Shown in pieces: positions 52,751 through 60,833 of a DNA stretch of 64,000 nt; the stretch's first letter is position 1, and every line of letters starts with the position of its first letter. Source of the DNA: SIG607 sp045614505 (GTDB taxonomy: Bacteria > Bacillota > Clostridia > Oscillospirales > Acutalibacteraceae); the NCBI GenBank assembly GCA_045614505.1, contig JAZLDA010000086.1:1-64000 (forward strand), in the 5' to 3' direction. The position numbers and the translations under genes are program-made. Below the pieces are notes generated by a model. It was given only the letters and a program-made list of their open reading frames with translations, ran no database searches and was not told the origin of the DNA.

Positions 52751-54169
52751 ATGACTAAATTAAATATTACAGATACTATACTCCGTGACGCTCATCAGTC
52801 TCAGGCAGCAACCCGTATGCGCATTGAGGATATGCTCCCTGCCCTCGAGAAGCTGGATAAACTCGGCTATTGGTCGGTTGAGTGTTGGGGCGGTGCTACT
52901 TTTGACGTATGTATGCGTTTCCTTAACGAAGACCCATGGGAAAGACTGCGTACCATCAAGAAGGCTATGCCAAACACCAAACTTCAGATGTTGCTTCGCG
53001 GTCAGAATATTTTAGGCTACAAGCACTATGCTGATGACGTTGTTGATGCTTTCGTTAAGAAGTCCATTGAAAACGGTATTGATGTTATCCGTATTTTCGA
53101 CGCTCTTAACGACCCCCGTAATATGGAGCAGGCTATGAAGTCCTGTAAGAAATACGGCGGTATTTGTGAAGCCGCAATGAGCTACACAATCAGCCCCGTT
53201 CATAACGAGGATTATTTCGTAGAGCTTGCAAAAACTCTTGAAAAGATGGGCGCAGATGTTATCTGTATTAAAGATATGGCGAATTTGCTTCTTCCCTATG
53301 ACGCATATTCTCTTGTTAAAAAGCTGAAAGCGGCTGTTAAGTGCCCCATTCATCTTCACACCCACAACACCACCGGCACCGGTGATATGACCTACCTTAT
53401 GGCCGCTCAGGCAGGTGTTGATATTGTTGATACTGCACTCTCTCCCTTTGGTAACGGTACAGCTAACCCTGCTACCGAGGCTCTCGTTGCCACCCTTAAA
53501 GGCACCGAGCGTGATACCGGACTCGACCTTGATGCTCTTGCTGACGTTGCTGCCCATTTCCGCGGCGTTGCAGACAAAATGAAGGCTGACGGTACACTTG
53601 ACCCCAAGGTATTAAGTGTTGATACCAAGACCCTTATATATCAGGTCCCCGGCGGTATGCTTTCCAATATGCTTGGTCAGTTAAAGCAGGCAGGCAAAGA
53701 GGATAAGTATTACGACGTTCTTGCAGAGGTACCGAAGGTAAGAAAAGACTTTGGTTATCCTCCCCTTGTAACTCCGACCAGTCAGATCGTCGGAACACAG
53801 GCTGTTATGAACGTTATCGCAGGCGAGCCTTATAAAATGGTTCCCAAGGAGTCCAAAGGACTTCTCCGCGGTGAATACGGCACTCTCCCTGCTGAAGTCA
53901 ACGAGGATGTACGCAAAAAGTGCATCGGTGACGACGAGGTAATAACCTGTCGTCCTGCAGACCTTATTGAGCCTGAGCTTGAAAAGTACAAGGCTGAGGC
54001 AGGCGACCTTGCAAAGTGTGAGGAAGATGTATTAAGCTACGCTCTCTTCCCTCAGGTTGCTTCCAAGTTCCTCGAAACCAAATACGGCAAAAAGGAAGAA
54101 CCTTCTCCTGCCGCAAATGTGGATGAAAACGGTGTTCGCACCCTTATTGTAGAAGACCTTTCTAAATAA
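52751..54169 (+). CDS. oadA: Oxaloacetate decarboxylase alpha (carboxyltransferase) subunit
   Basis: 472 residues: a TIM-barrel carboxyltransferase with ITDTILRDAHQSQAATRMRIEDMLPALEKLDKLGYWSVECWGGATFDVCMRFLNEDPWERLR, metal-binding HLHTHNTTGTGDM and a C-terminal PYC_OADA helical region. It moves CO2 from oxaloacetate to biotin. There is no C-terminal biotinyl domain; the carrier is encoded separately upstream. Related to pyruvate carboxylase subunit B, but the beta and gamma genes argue for a decarboxylase Na+ pump. SD GGAGG; the operon ends with a terminator. Confidence 0.94.
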   Translation: MTKLNITDTILRDAHQSQAATRMRIEDMLPALEKLDKLGYWSVECWGGATFDVCMRFLNEDPWERLRTIKKAMPNTKLQMLLRGQNILGYKHYADDVVDAFVKKSIENGIDVIRIFDALNDPRNMEQAMKSCKKYGGICEAAMSYTISPVHNEDYFVELAKTLEKMGADVICIKDMANLLLPYDAYSLVKKLKAAVKCPIHLHTHNTTGTGDMTYLMAAQAGVDIVDTALSPFGNGTANPATEALVATLKGTERDTGLDLDALADVAAHFRGVADKMKADGTLDPKVLSVDTKTLIYQVPGGMLSNMLGQLKQAGKEDKYYDVLAEVPKVRKDFGYPPLVTPTSQIVGTQAVMNVIAGEPYKMVPKESKGLLRGEYGTLPAEVNEDVRKKCIGDDEVITCRPADLIEPELEKYKAEAGDLAKCEEDVLSYALFPQVASKFLETKYGKKEEPSPAANVDENGVRTLIVEDLSK

Positions 54170-54174
54170 GTTTC

Positions 54175-54206
54175 AAAAACCTCCGAGAAATTCTCGGAGG
54201 TTTTTT
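54175..54206 (+). terminator. Terminator of the oad operon
   Basis: Near-perfect palindrome with arms AAAAACCTCCGAGAA and TTCTCGGAGGTTTTT, then T's. Located 5 bp behind oadA. Confidence 0.92.
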
Positions 54207-54207
54207 A

Positions 54208-54248
54208 TTGCCAATAAAGGCAAATTATGATATACTTTTTTAGGTGAT
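54208..54248 (+). promoter_or_regulatory. Promoter with SD at the mRNA start (AlaX-like gene)
   Basis: TTGCCA (54208-54213), 17-nt spacer, TATACT (54231-54236); SD AGGTGAT spans 54242-54248. The predicted start, about 54243, falls on the SD. The -35 box touches the T run of the oad terminator. Confidence 0.65.
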
Positions 54249-54252
54249 TATT

Positions 54253-55413
54253 TTGACTGAAAAGTTATATGACAACAATGCTTATTTAACAGAATTTAAG
54301 GCAGACGTAATTTCCTGCACTCCTTGTGAAAAGGGATATAAAGTAATACTAAACAGAACTGCATTTTTCCCCGAAGAGGGCGGACAATACAGCGACAAGG
54401 GATTTTTGAATGATGCAGCTGTTTTTGATGTGCAAATCGAAAACGGCAATCTTGTTCATTACTGTTCTGATTCTTTGAGCGGTGAAGTTCTCGGCAAAAT
54501 TGACTTTGACAGGCGTTTTCGCAATATGCAAAACCACACAGGCGAGCATATTATATCCGGCATTATTCACTCCCTGTTCGGCGGTGAAAATGTAGGCTTT
54601 CATTTAGGCGACATTGAGGTCACCTGCGATTACGATATAGAGCTCAGTGAGGAGCAGTTAAAAATTGTTGAACTTGAGGCAAATAAAACCGTATACCACA
54701 ATCTATCCGTCACGGCATACTACCCCACCGAAGAGGAAATTAAAGATATAAATTACCGCAGTAAAAAGGAAATAGAGGAAGACCTTAGAATAGTCACAAT
54801 TGAATCGGTGGACTGCTGTGCCTGTTGTGCGCCCCATGTAAAAACCACCGGTGAAATCGGCATTATAAAAATCCTTTCTTCAATGAGACTTCGCGGCGGA
54901 GTACGCCTCTTTATAGCCTGCGGACTTGATGCTTTTACCGATTATTCTTTAAAGCATAGCCAAATAAAAGCTATTTCCTCCCTCTTAGCGGCAAAAAGCA
55001 ATGAATGTGCCACAGGTGTAGAAAGACTTATAGACAGCCTTAAAGCAGAAAAGTATCATTCAAATCTGCTTTCATCACAAGTAGCTCAGATTAAAATAGA
55101 AAAAATCCAAAACACTCACAAGGATATTATTATTTTTACTGCCAAATGTGACACCAAAACACTCAGAGAGCTTGTGAACAAGGCAAAAGAAAAAAGCGGC
55201 AATATTTGTGCCGCTTTCAGTGGGAACGATAATGAGGGTTATTCCTATATTATCCACAGCAAAAATTCTGATATATGCGCTTTGGCAAAGGATATAAATG
55301 AAAAGCTCAGTGGCCGCGGCGGCGGGAAAAGCCCTATGATTCAGGGCAGTGTCAAAGCCGCAAAGGAGACTATTAAAGAATACTTTGACAACGCCGTATT
55401 TTTTGAACTTTAA
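54253..55413 (+). CDS. AlaX-like alanyl-tRNA editing protein with DHHA1 domain
   Basis: About 386 residues. An AlaRS-like editing domain shows FFPEEGGQYSDKG, QNHTGEHIISGIIHSLFGG (HxxxH zinc motif) and DCCACCAPHVKTTGEIGII (Cys/His ligands), which hydrolyse Ser- or Gly-mischarged tRNA-Ala. A C-terminal DHHA1 domain (about 270-385) ends GGGKSPMIQGSVKA. The start is TTG 54253, 4 nt after SD AGGTGAT; GTG 54244 is inside the SD. Its stop overlaps that of radC on the other strand. Confidence 0.87.
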   Translation: MTEKLYDNNAYLTEFKADVISCTPCEKGYKVILNRTAFFPEEGGQYSDKGFLNDAAVFDVQIENGNLVHYCSDSLSGEVLGKIDFDRRFRNMQNHTGEHIISGIIHSLFGGENVGFHLGDIEVTCDYDIELSEEQLKIVELEANKTVYHNLSVTAYYPTEEEIKDINYRSKKEIEEDLRIVTIESVDCCACCAPHVKTTGEIGIIKILSSMRLRGGVRLFIACGLDAFTDYSLKHSQIKAISSLLAAKSNECATGVERLIDSLKAEKYHSNLLSSQVAQIKIEKIQNTHKDIIIFTAKCDTKTLRELVNKAKEKSGNICAAFSGNDNEGYSYIIHSKNSDICALAKDINEKLSGRGGGKSPMIQGSVKAAKETIKEYFDNAVFFEL

Positions 55414-56099
55414 ACCTTAAAAATGCGGTTATATCCCTCACATTTTGCCATTGAGCAAAAATCATCACGGGTGACAATAAAGTGATCCTTGAGGCGCACA
55501 CCGATACTCTGCAGAACATCTTTGATTCTTTCTGTAGATTCTACATCTTCTCGTGATGGAAATGCGACATTTCCGGGATGATTATGCGCCACCACTACCT
55601 CAGTAGCCTTTGAATTCAGAGCAATTTCCATAAGCTTTCTGGAGTTTAAAGGAACATTGCTGATGTCACCTTCGCATACCACCTCAACATTCAGCACCTT
55701 GCCTCTGCTGTCAAGACACATAACCACAAGTTTTTCCACCTCGGCATTAGCCAGATAAAGCTGAAAATATGTACCGAACTCATCAACACTGGTCATATAC
55801 GACTTATCGCCGCTCTTCTCAATCTGATAGGTAACAGAGGCTTCCTTAATCATTTTAAAAAGATAGAAAGTACGGTTAGTAACGTGCTTGAATTTTGTCA
55901 GTTCTGATTCCGGTGCATCCATAACGCCAGCTATATTATGATATTTCTGAAGAAGTTCGTGAGCCGTTACATTGGTATCAGGTCTCGGAATTGAAAAGAA
56001 AAGAATTATTTCAAGTTTCTCGTGTTCCTCAAGTCCCGCAAAACCGTTTTTTGCAAACTTTTTAAAAACTCTTTCTCTGTGTCCGTCGTGAACGCCCAT
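55410..56099 (-). CDS. radC: RadC family JAB1/MPN protein
   Basis: 229 residues. An N-terminal HhH-like part (LEIILFFSIPRPDTNVTAHELLQKYHNIAGVMDAPESELTKF) and a C-terminal JAMM domain with EVVVAHNHPGNVAFPSREDVESTERIKDVLQSIGVRLKDHFIVT (HxHP...S...D zinc site). Despite the name, a repair role is not established. Its stop codon shares TTAA with the stop of the convergent AlaX-like gene (4-bp overlap), so there is no terminator between them. Confidence 0.87.
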   Translation of the reverse strand: MGVHDGHRERVFKKFAKNGFAGLEEHEKLEIILFFSIPRPDTNVTAHELLQKYHNIAGVMDAPESELTKFKHVTNRTFYLFKMIKEASVTYQIEKSGDKSYMTSVDEFGTYFQLYLANAEVEKLVVMCLDSRGKVLNVEVVCEGDISNVPLNSRKLMEIALNSKATEVVVAHNHPGNVAFPSREDVESTERIKDVLQSIGVRLKDHFIVTRDDFCSMAKCEGYNRIFKV

Positions 56100-56173
56100 T
56101 TGCTTACCTCTTTCGAATAATACTATTGATTATTTTACTACTTATTTGTCAATATTTCAAGGTGATTTTACTT

Positions 56174-57136
56174 ATGAAAGAATTTATTATTTCTCAAAAC
56201 GATGCCGGACAAAGGCTGGACAAGTTTATAGCAAAAACAATGCCCGCGTTACCAAAGGCTTTGATGTATAAATTCATTCGCACAAAGCATATTAAGCTAA
56301 ACGGTAAAAAAGGCGAAATCAGCGCTAAACTTAATGTAGGAGACAAGATTACCGCATATATTTCCGATGAATTTTTTGCTCCCGTAAAGCCTAAATATGA
56401 TTTTTTATCGGCAAGCGACAGTATAAACATTGTTTATGAAGATGAAAATATACTTCTTGCCGACAAGCCTCAGGGACTTCTCTCCCACCCTGACGAAAAT
56501 GAATACAATGATACCCTTATAACCCGTATTCAGAAATATCTTTATAACAAAGGCGAGTACGACCCCGCGCGTGAAAATTCCTTCAAGCCATCCCTTGCAA
56601 ACCGAATTGACAGAAATACCGGCGGAATAGTTATTGCCGCAAAAAATGCCGAAGCACTGCGTATTTTGTGCGATAAAATAAAGTCCCGCGAAATTGATAA
56701 AAGATATTTAACCGTTGTTCACGGCACCCCAAAAGAAAAAGAAACTCTTCTGGAGGGGTATCTTCAGAAAAACAGCGATAAAAACAAAGTGTATCTGCAA
56801 AAAAATAAAACCGACAGTAACCTCACGGTTAAAACCTATTATCGTACACTTAAAAGCAAGAACGGTCTTTCTCTTCTTGAAATCGAGCTTTTAACAGGAA
56901 GAACTCATCAGATACGCGCCCATATGGCAAGTATCGGTCATCCTCTGCTGGGGGACGGAAAATACGGAAAACTTAAAGAAGACAAAAAGCTGGGCTTTAA
57001 TAAGCAAGCGCTTTATTCCTATAAACTCACATTCACTTTTGAGAGCGATGCAGGTATACTGAGTTACTTAAACGGCAAAACCTTTGCGGTTAAAGAAGTA
57101 TGGTTTGCAAAACAGCTTTTCGGATTTATTATTTAA
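56174..57136 (+). CDS. RluA family pseudouridine synthase
   Basis: 320 residues: an N-terminal S4 domain (DAGQRLDKFIAKTMPALPKALMYKFIRTKHIKLNGKKG) and a synthase domain with ILLADKPQGLLSHP, ANRIDRNTGGIVIAAK (the RLD-type motif with catalytic Asp) and LLTGRTHQIRAHMASIGHPLLGDGKYG. It isomerises uridines in rRNA or tRNA; the exact target is unknown. ATG 56174 is chosen from SD AAGGTGAT. Confidence 0.92.
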   Translation: MKEFIISQNDAGQRLDKFIAKTMPALPKALMYKFIRTKHIKLNGKKGEISAKLNVGDKITAYISDEFFAPVKPKYDFLSASDSINIVYEDENILLADKPQGLLSHPDENEYNDTLITRIQKYLYNKGEYDPARENSFKPSLANRIDRNTGGIVIAAKNAEALRILCDKIKSREIDKRYLTVVHGTPKEKETLLEGYLQKNSDKNKVYLQKNKTDSNLTVKTYYRTLKSKNGLSLLEIELLTGRTHQIRAHMASIGHPLLGDGKYGKLKEDKKLGFNKQALYSYKLTFTFESDAGILSYLNGKTFAVKEVWFAKQLFGFII

Positions 57137-57148
57137 AGGAGCTCATTG

Positions 57149-58111
57149 ATGACAGCAGAATTCACCTACCCCACATTAAAGCACCCCAGAAAAGTATTTT
57201 CAAGAATAGGACTTGCTCTTTTTCTCTACTTTACAGTGGTATATCTTTCAAGCTATATTTTCAGTTTTCTTTCATTCAAATTCATTACAGAATTTTATAA
57301 CAGCAGTTATTTTGTATGGGTAAATATGGTGTTGTGCCAGTATCTTATCGGTGTTCCGGTAGTACGCCTTACACTCATAGGACTTCCTACATATAAATAC
57401 ATTAAAGAAAAAATGGGCTTTTCTAAGCTGTTTGCCGCCTTTATTATATGCCAAGGTCTGTCCTATGCGGGTAACCTTATAGGCACCGCGCTGAACAGCG
57501 GCATTTCCACAGCACTCGGCAAGGAAATAGAAAACACAGTGGACACCCTTATTAAAGACAGTAACATTATAATACTTTTACTTGTTGTGGGTATTATCGG
57601 TCCCGTTATGGAAGAGCTTATCTTCAGAAAGTTTATAATTGACCGAATACGCCCCTACGGTGAGGTTTTGGCGGTGCTGTTTTCGGGAATCACCTTCGGA
57701 ATGTTCCACGGAAATTTCTATCAGTTCTTTTATGCCACTGCCATAGGAATTGTTCTTGCATTTGTTTATATCAGAACAAAAAACATTCTTTTTCCCGCTT
57801 TACTCCACTGCGCCTTTAACACAGTATCTGTACTGGGTCAGGCATTTATAAACGGAAGTGAAGACGATACACTGCCGAAAATTATTAACTACCTCTGTAC
57901 CGGAGCATACTATCTGTTAAGTATCGGTATGCTTGTAATAACCGTTCTGGGTATTATAAAATTCATAAAATCAATTAAAAAAGTTTATTTTATAAAAAAC
58001 ATTCACGATATTCCGAGAAACAAAGCCTTTTTGTATTCCTGCATAAACATAGGAATGATTTTATTTTCTATCACTGTTTTGGCAGAATTTGCAATGAGTA
58101 TATTCCTGTAA
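57149..58111 (+). CDS. CPBP family intramembrane protease-like protein
   Basis: 320 residues with about eight TM helices. The CPBP (ABI/CAAX-protease) motifs are present: GPVMEELIFRKFIID (EExxxR), FGMFHGNFYQF (FxxxH) and LLHCAFNTV. Members cleave prenylated or other membrane peptides, or act in bacteriocin immunity; no peptide gene is nearby. It follows the RluA gene by 12 bp (SD AAGGAG) and is followed by a small orphan gene. Confidence 0.88.
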   Translation: MTAEFTYPTLKHPRKVFSRIGLALFLYFTVVYLSSYIFSFLSFKFITEFYNSSYFVWVNMVLCQYLIGVPVVRLTLIGLPTYKYIKEKMGFSKLFAAFIICQGLSYAGNLIGTALNSGISTALGKEIENTVDTLIKDSNIIILLLVVGIIGPVMEELIFRKFIIDRIRPYGEVLAVLFSGITFGMFHGNFYQFFYATAIGIVLAFVYIRTKNILFPALLHCAFNTVSVLGQAFINGSEDDTLPKIINYLCTGAYYLLSIGMLVITVLGIIKFIKSIKKVYFIKNIHDIPRNKAFLYSCINIGMILFSITVLAEFAMSIFL

Positions 58112-58143
58112 ACTGCCTACACTAACAGTGAAAGGTGAGTTTG

Positions 58144-58341
58144 ATGAAGAAAAAAGAGGAATTTCCCACTACATTTGTGTCCGTTCCTATTATGGGTGAG
58201 CCCGAAAACGTATCGGAGCTACTTAATAAATACGGAACCTATGAAATCCAGCCTACAGCCGATACCGAAAATTTGTATCCGGCGATTGCGCAAGGGCTGG
58301 CAAAAAAGGACAGAAATATAGAACGCGATCAAAAAACTTAA
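58144..58341 (+). CDS. Small conserved-looking hypothetical protein
   Basis: 65 residues, unrecognised. It is hydrophilic, starts MKKKEEFPTTFVSVPIMGEP and contains ENVSELLNKYGTYEIQPTADTENLYPAIAQGLAKKDR. A good SD (AAAGGTGAG) and a terminator just behind the stop make it a credible gene. It is last in the RluA-CPBP group, 32 bp behind the protease gene. Confidence 0.7.
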   Translation: MKKKEEFPTTFVSVPIMGEPENVSELLNKYGTYEIQPTADTENLYPAIAQGLAKKDRNIERDQKT

Positions 58342-58349
58342 CCCTTTCC

Positions 58350-58379
58350 AAGCCCCGCAACAGCGGGGCTTGCTTTTTT
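58350..58379 (+). terminator. Terminator of the RluA-CPBP-small gene group
   Basis: Stem AAGCCCCGC / GCGGGGCTT with an AACA loop, then GCTTTTTTT. Confidence 0.92.
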
Positions 58380-58387
58380 AAAATAAC

Positions 58388-58415
58388 AAACGCAGATGCC
58401 GCGGCATCTGCGTTT
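58388..58415 (-). terminator. Terminator of the hemW/phosphatase operon
   Basis: Perfect 13-bp arms AAACGCAGATGCC / GGCATCTGCGTTT; on the minus strand followed by GTTATTTT. It lies 3 bp beyond the histidine phosphatase stop. Confidence 0.8.
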
Positions 58416-58418
58416 CAT

Positions 58419-59021
58419 TTAAATTTCTTCACGCACTTCAATTATTCCGTTGCTGTGATAAAGACTCGGGGTAACTACAACCTCGTATCCTCTGCCAAAA
58501 TCGCTTGTCCATTCAAGACTTCTTCGTCTGGGAAGCGCACAGCAGGAAAGCAGGGTCATAATTGCGCCTCCGTGCATAATAACGGCGGCTTTATGGATTC
58601 CGCAAGACATCATATCCTCAACTACTTCATGGAAGCCGAGGCAAATTCTTTTTGCAAACTCGGTGGAATCTTCTCCGCCCGGAGGTGAGGAAATCTGACC
58701 TGAGGTCCATTTGTAAAAATCAGGGTTACTTTCAAGCTGAAGAGCGGTTTTTCCTTCAAATTCCCCGAAATTGTATTCCATAAGATTATCCACACTGTCC
58801 GCCTCCTGATGAGGATAAAGCACATTTGCAGTTTGACGGCATCTAAGCAGAGGGCTTGTATAAACCTTTTCTACAAAAGGATACTGAATTTTATCCTTTA
58901 AGTTTGTCAGGGCGGCAACTCCGCTTAAAGAAAGGGGCAAATCGGTAACACCGATATATTCGCCTCTTGCATTTCCGTCTGTAGCACCGTGACGGATTAA
59001 GTATATCTTATACGTCTTCAT
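58419..59021 (-). CDS. Histidine phosphatase family protein
   Basis: 200 residues. The catalytic motif LIRHGATDGNARGEYIGVTDLPLSLSG (RHG) at residues 7-33, YTSPLLRCRQTANVL, the EFEGKTALQLE acidic segment and VIMHGGAIMTLLS (second His) mark the phosphoglycerate-mutase-like superfamily (CobC type). The substrate is unknown. It overlaps the end of hemW by 14 bp (SD GAGGAGGAT), so the two are cotranscribed. Confidence 0.9.
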   Translation of the reverse strand: MKTYKIYLIRHGATDGNARGEYIGVTDLPLSLSGVAALTNLKDKIQYPFVEKVYTSPLLRCRQTANVLYPHQEADSVDNLMEYNFGEFEGKTALQLESNPDFYKWTSGQISSPPGGEDSTEFAKRICLGFHEVVEDMMSCGIHKAAVIMHGGAIMTLLSCCALPRRRSLEWTSDFGRGYEVVVTPSLYHSNGIIEVREEI

Positions 59022-60135
59022 ACATATCCTCCTCTGTCATTTCACAGATAATAGAATTTGAAACAAGCATACCCTTATGAGTAAGATAAAAATTATCTCC
59101 TCTCAGAACCGCTAAACCGTTTTCCTTAAATAACTCTGCTTTTTCATAAAACCTATGGGAATATTTTTTGCCGTAAATTTTCTTAAGCTTTGATTCTCTT
59201 ATTCCCTCTTTAAGGCGCAGAGCCAGCATTATATATTCAGCCATATCTCCGCCATAGCCGTCTTCTTCTGTTTCTGGACAGTTTATAAATCCCTTTAAAT
59301 CGGATTTATAATGAAATCGTTTACCGTCAATAAAGGAATATGCTGAGGGGCCTATTCCGATATACTCCTGCGCTCTCCAATACTTTAAATTATGACGGCT
59401 CTCTTTTGAGGGCTTTGCGAAATTGGATATTTCGTAGTGGTCGTATCCGTTTTTTGAGAATATATCACAAATCTTCAGATATTCCTCGCTGATAGCTTCT
59501 TCATCGGGAAAGTGGAGTTTATCTTGCTTTGCAAACAAAGCGGTTTTCTCCTCTAAAATAAGCATATAGCAGGAAATATGTTCAGGACACAGGTCAACTA
59601 TTTCCTTTGCCGTCTGCAGACTTTCCGCTACGCTTTGTTCGGGAAGAGAAAGCATAAGGTCAACGGTTATGTTATCAAATCCTGCTTCTCTCGCCTTTTT
59701 AAAAGCAGTTATGCAGTCTTCACCGCTGTGGCGTCTGCCCAAAGTTTTAAGGGTATTATTACTCAGTGACTGAATCCCTATAGACAGTCTGTTAAAGCCC
59801 GCATTTTTGACACTTCGAAAAAATTCATCTTCCGCATCCTCAGGGTTAAGTTCAAGAGTTATTTCCGCATCAGCAGAAACCTTGAAAGCATCTTTAACGG
59901 TGAAAAGCAAATCACTGAGTATATCTGCGCCAAAAACTGAGGGGGTTCCGCCTCCGAAATATACAGTATCGGCAGGGCGAGACAGAGCCCCACCCCACCG
60001 ATAGATTTCTTCTTTCAGCCGAGAAATGTACTTTTCCATAACCTCACTGTGACACATAGCCGTGTAAAAATCGCAGTAGGCGCACCTTTTTCGGCAAAAA
60101 GGAATATGAATATAAACTCCGACTGATTTAGTCAA
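59008..60135 (-). CDS. hemW: Radical SAM heme chaperone HemW
   Basis: About 375 residues. It starts with VGVYIHIPFCRKRCAYCDFYT (CxxxCxxC 4Fe-4S site), DTVYFGGGTPSVF, ITLELNPEDAE and LSIGIQSLSNNTLKTLGRRHS, typical of HemW, long annotated as oxygen-independent coproporphyrinogen oxidase but known to be a heme chaperone. The likely start is TTG 60135, which overlaps the pduL stop by 8 bp; an upstream in-frame ATG at 60210 would lie deep inside pduL. No heme gene is nearby. Confidence 0.92.
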   Translation of the reverse strand: MTKSVGVYIHIPFCRKRCAYCDFYTAMCHSEVMEKYISRLKEEIYRWGGALSRPADTVYFGGGTPSVFGADILSDLLFTVKDAFKVSADAEITLELNPEDAEDEFFRSVKNAGFNRLSIGIQSLSNNTLKTLGRRHSGEDCITAFKKAREAGFDNITVDLMLSLPEQSVAESLQTAKEIVDLCPEHISCYMLILEEKTALFAKQDKLHFPDEEAISEEYLKICDIFSKNGYDHYEISNFAKPSKESRHNLKYWRAQEYIGIGPSAYSFIDGKRFHYKSDLKGFINCPETEEDGYGGDMAEYIMLALRLKEGIRESKLKKIYGKKYSHRFYEKAELFKENGLAVLRGDNFYLTHKGMLVSNSIICEMTEEDMYEDV

Positions 60136-60703
60136 GAATTTCGCCCTCGCAGGAACCGGGGATAGCTGCAGCATTTGCTTCATCGGTATCAAGGTGCATA
60201 GCAAGAGCATAGCTTTTACTTACGCGTGCTACAACGTCACCGAAAACAAGGCTTCTGCCCTCGGTGGGAATCTTAACGGAAACAATCTGCTTATCAACAA
60301 TACCGTATTTCTCGGCATCCTCGGGAGTCATATGTATATGACGCTTAGCGGCAATAACACCCTCAGTGATTTCAACCTCACCGCAAGGACCTACAAGCTT
60401 GCATCCGGGGCTTCCTGCAAGGTCGCCCGACTCGCGGATAGGTGCGGCAACACCGATGCTTCTGGCTTCGGTTAAAGAAATTTCAACCTGAGTCTGAGGA
60501 CGGCAGGGACCGAGAATTGAAACACCCTTAATTTCTCTCTTGGGACCTACAACGGTAACTCTTTCTTCGCAGGCGAACTGACCGGGCTGAGAAAGGTCCT
60601 TTTTGTTGGTGAGTTTATGACCCTTACCGAAAAGGATTTCAAGGTCTTTTTCGCTTACGTGAACGTGATGAGCAGAAATTTCAACTAAAACTGTCTTTTT
60701 CAT
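60128..60703 (-). CDS. pduL: Phosphate propanoyltransferase PduL-like
   Basis: 191-residue phosphotransacylase converting acyl-CoA and phosphate to acyl-phosphate and CoA. Two beta-barrel repeats carry metal-binding histidines: VEISAHHVHVSEKDLEILFG (about 8-27) and VIAAKRHIHMTPEDAEKYGI (about 118-137), with PCRPQTQVEISLTEARSIGV. No microcompartment shell genes are present and no encapsulation peptide is seen, so it probably acts as a free phosphotransacetylase-type enzyme. It leads the pduL-hemW-phosphatase operon. Confidence 0.9.
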   Translation of the reverse strand: MKKTVLVEISAHHVHVSEKDLEILFGKGHKLTNKKDLSQPGQFACEERVTVVGPKREIKGVSILGPCRPQTQVEISLTEARSIGVAAPIRESGDLAGSPGCKLVGPCGEVEITEGVIAAKRHIHMTPEDAEKYGIVDKQIVSVKIPTEGRSLVFGDVVARVSKSYALAMHLDTDEANAAAIPGSCEGEILD

Positions 60704-60833
60704 TCTATTACTTCCTTCTTATTTGTATTTTTTACTCTTCTATTGTACCATATTTTTCAAGAGATTCAAGTAAAATATAGACTTTTTTATTTCGGAATGA
60801 TATAATTTAATATAACAGTGAGGTGTCTTAATT

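Noticed and set aside
52751..54169. Pyruvate carboxylase subunit B
   Set aside because: Sequence alone would allow it, but membrane beta and gamma subunits and a separate biotin carrier in the same operon point to the Na+-pumping decarboxylase.
60128..60703. Bacterial microcompartment locus
   Set aside because: Only pduL is present; no shell protein or signature enzyme in the neighbourhood.
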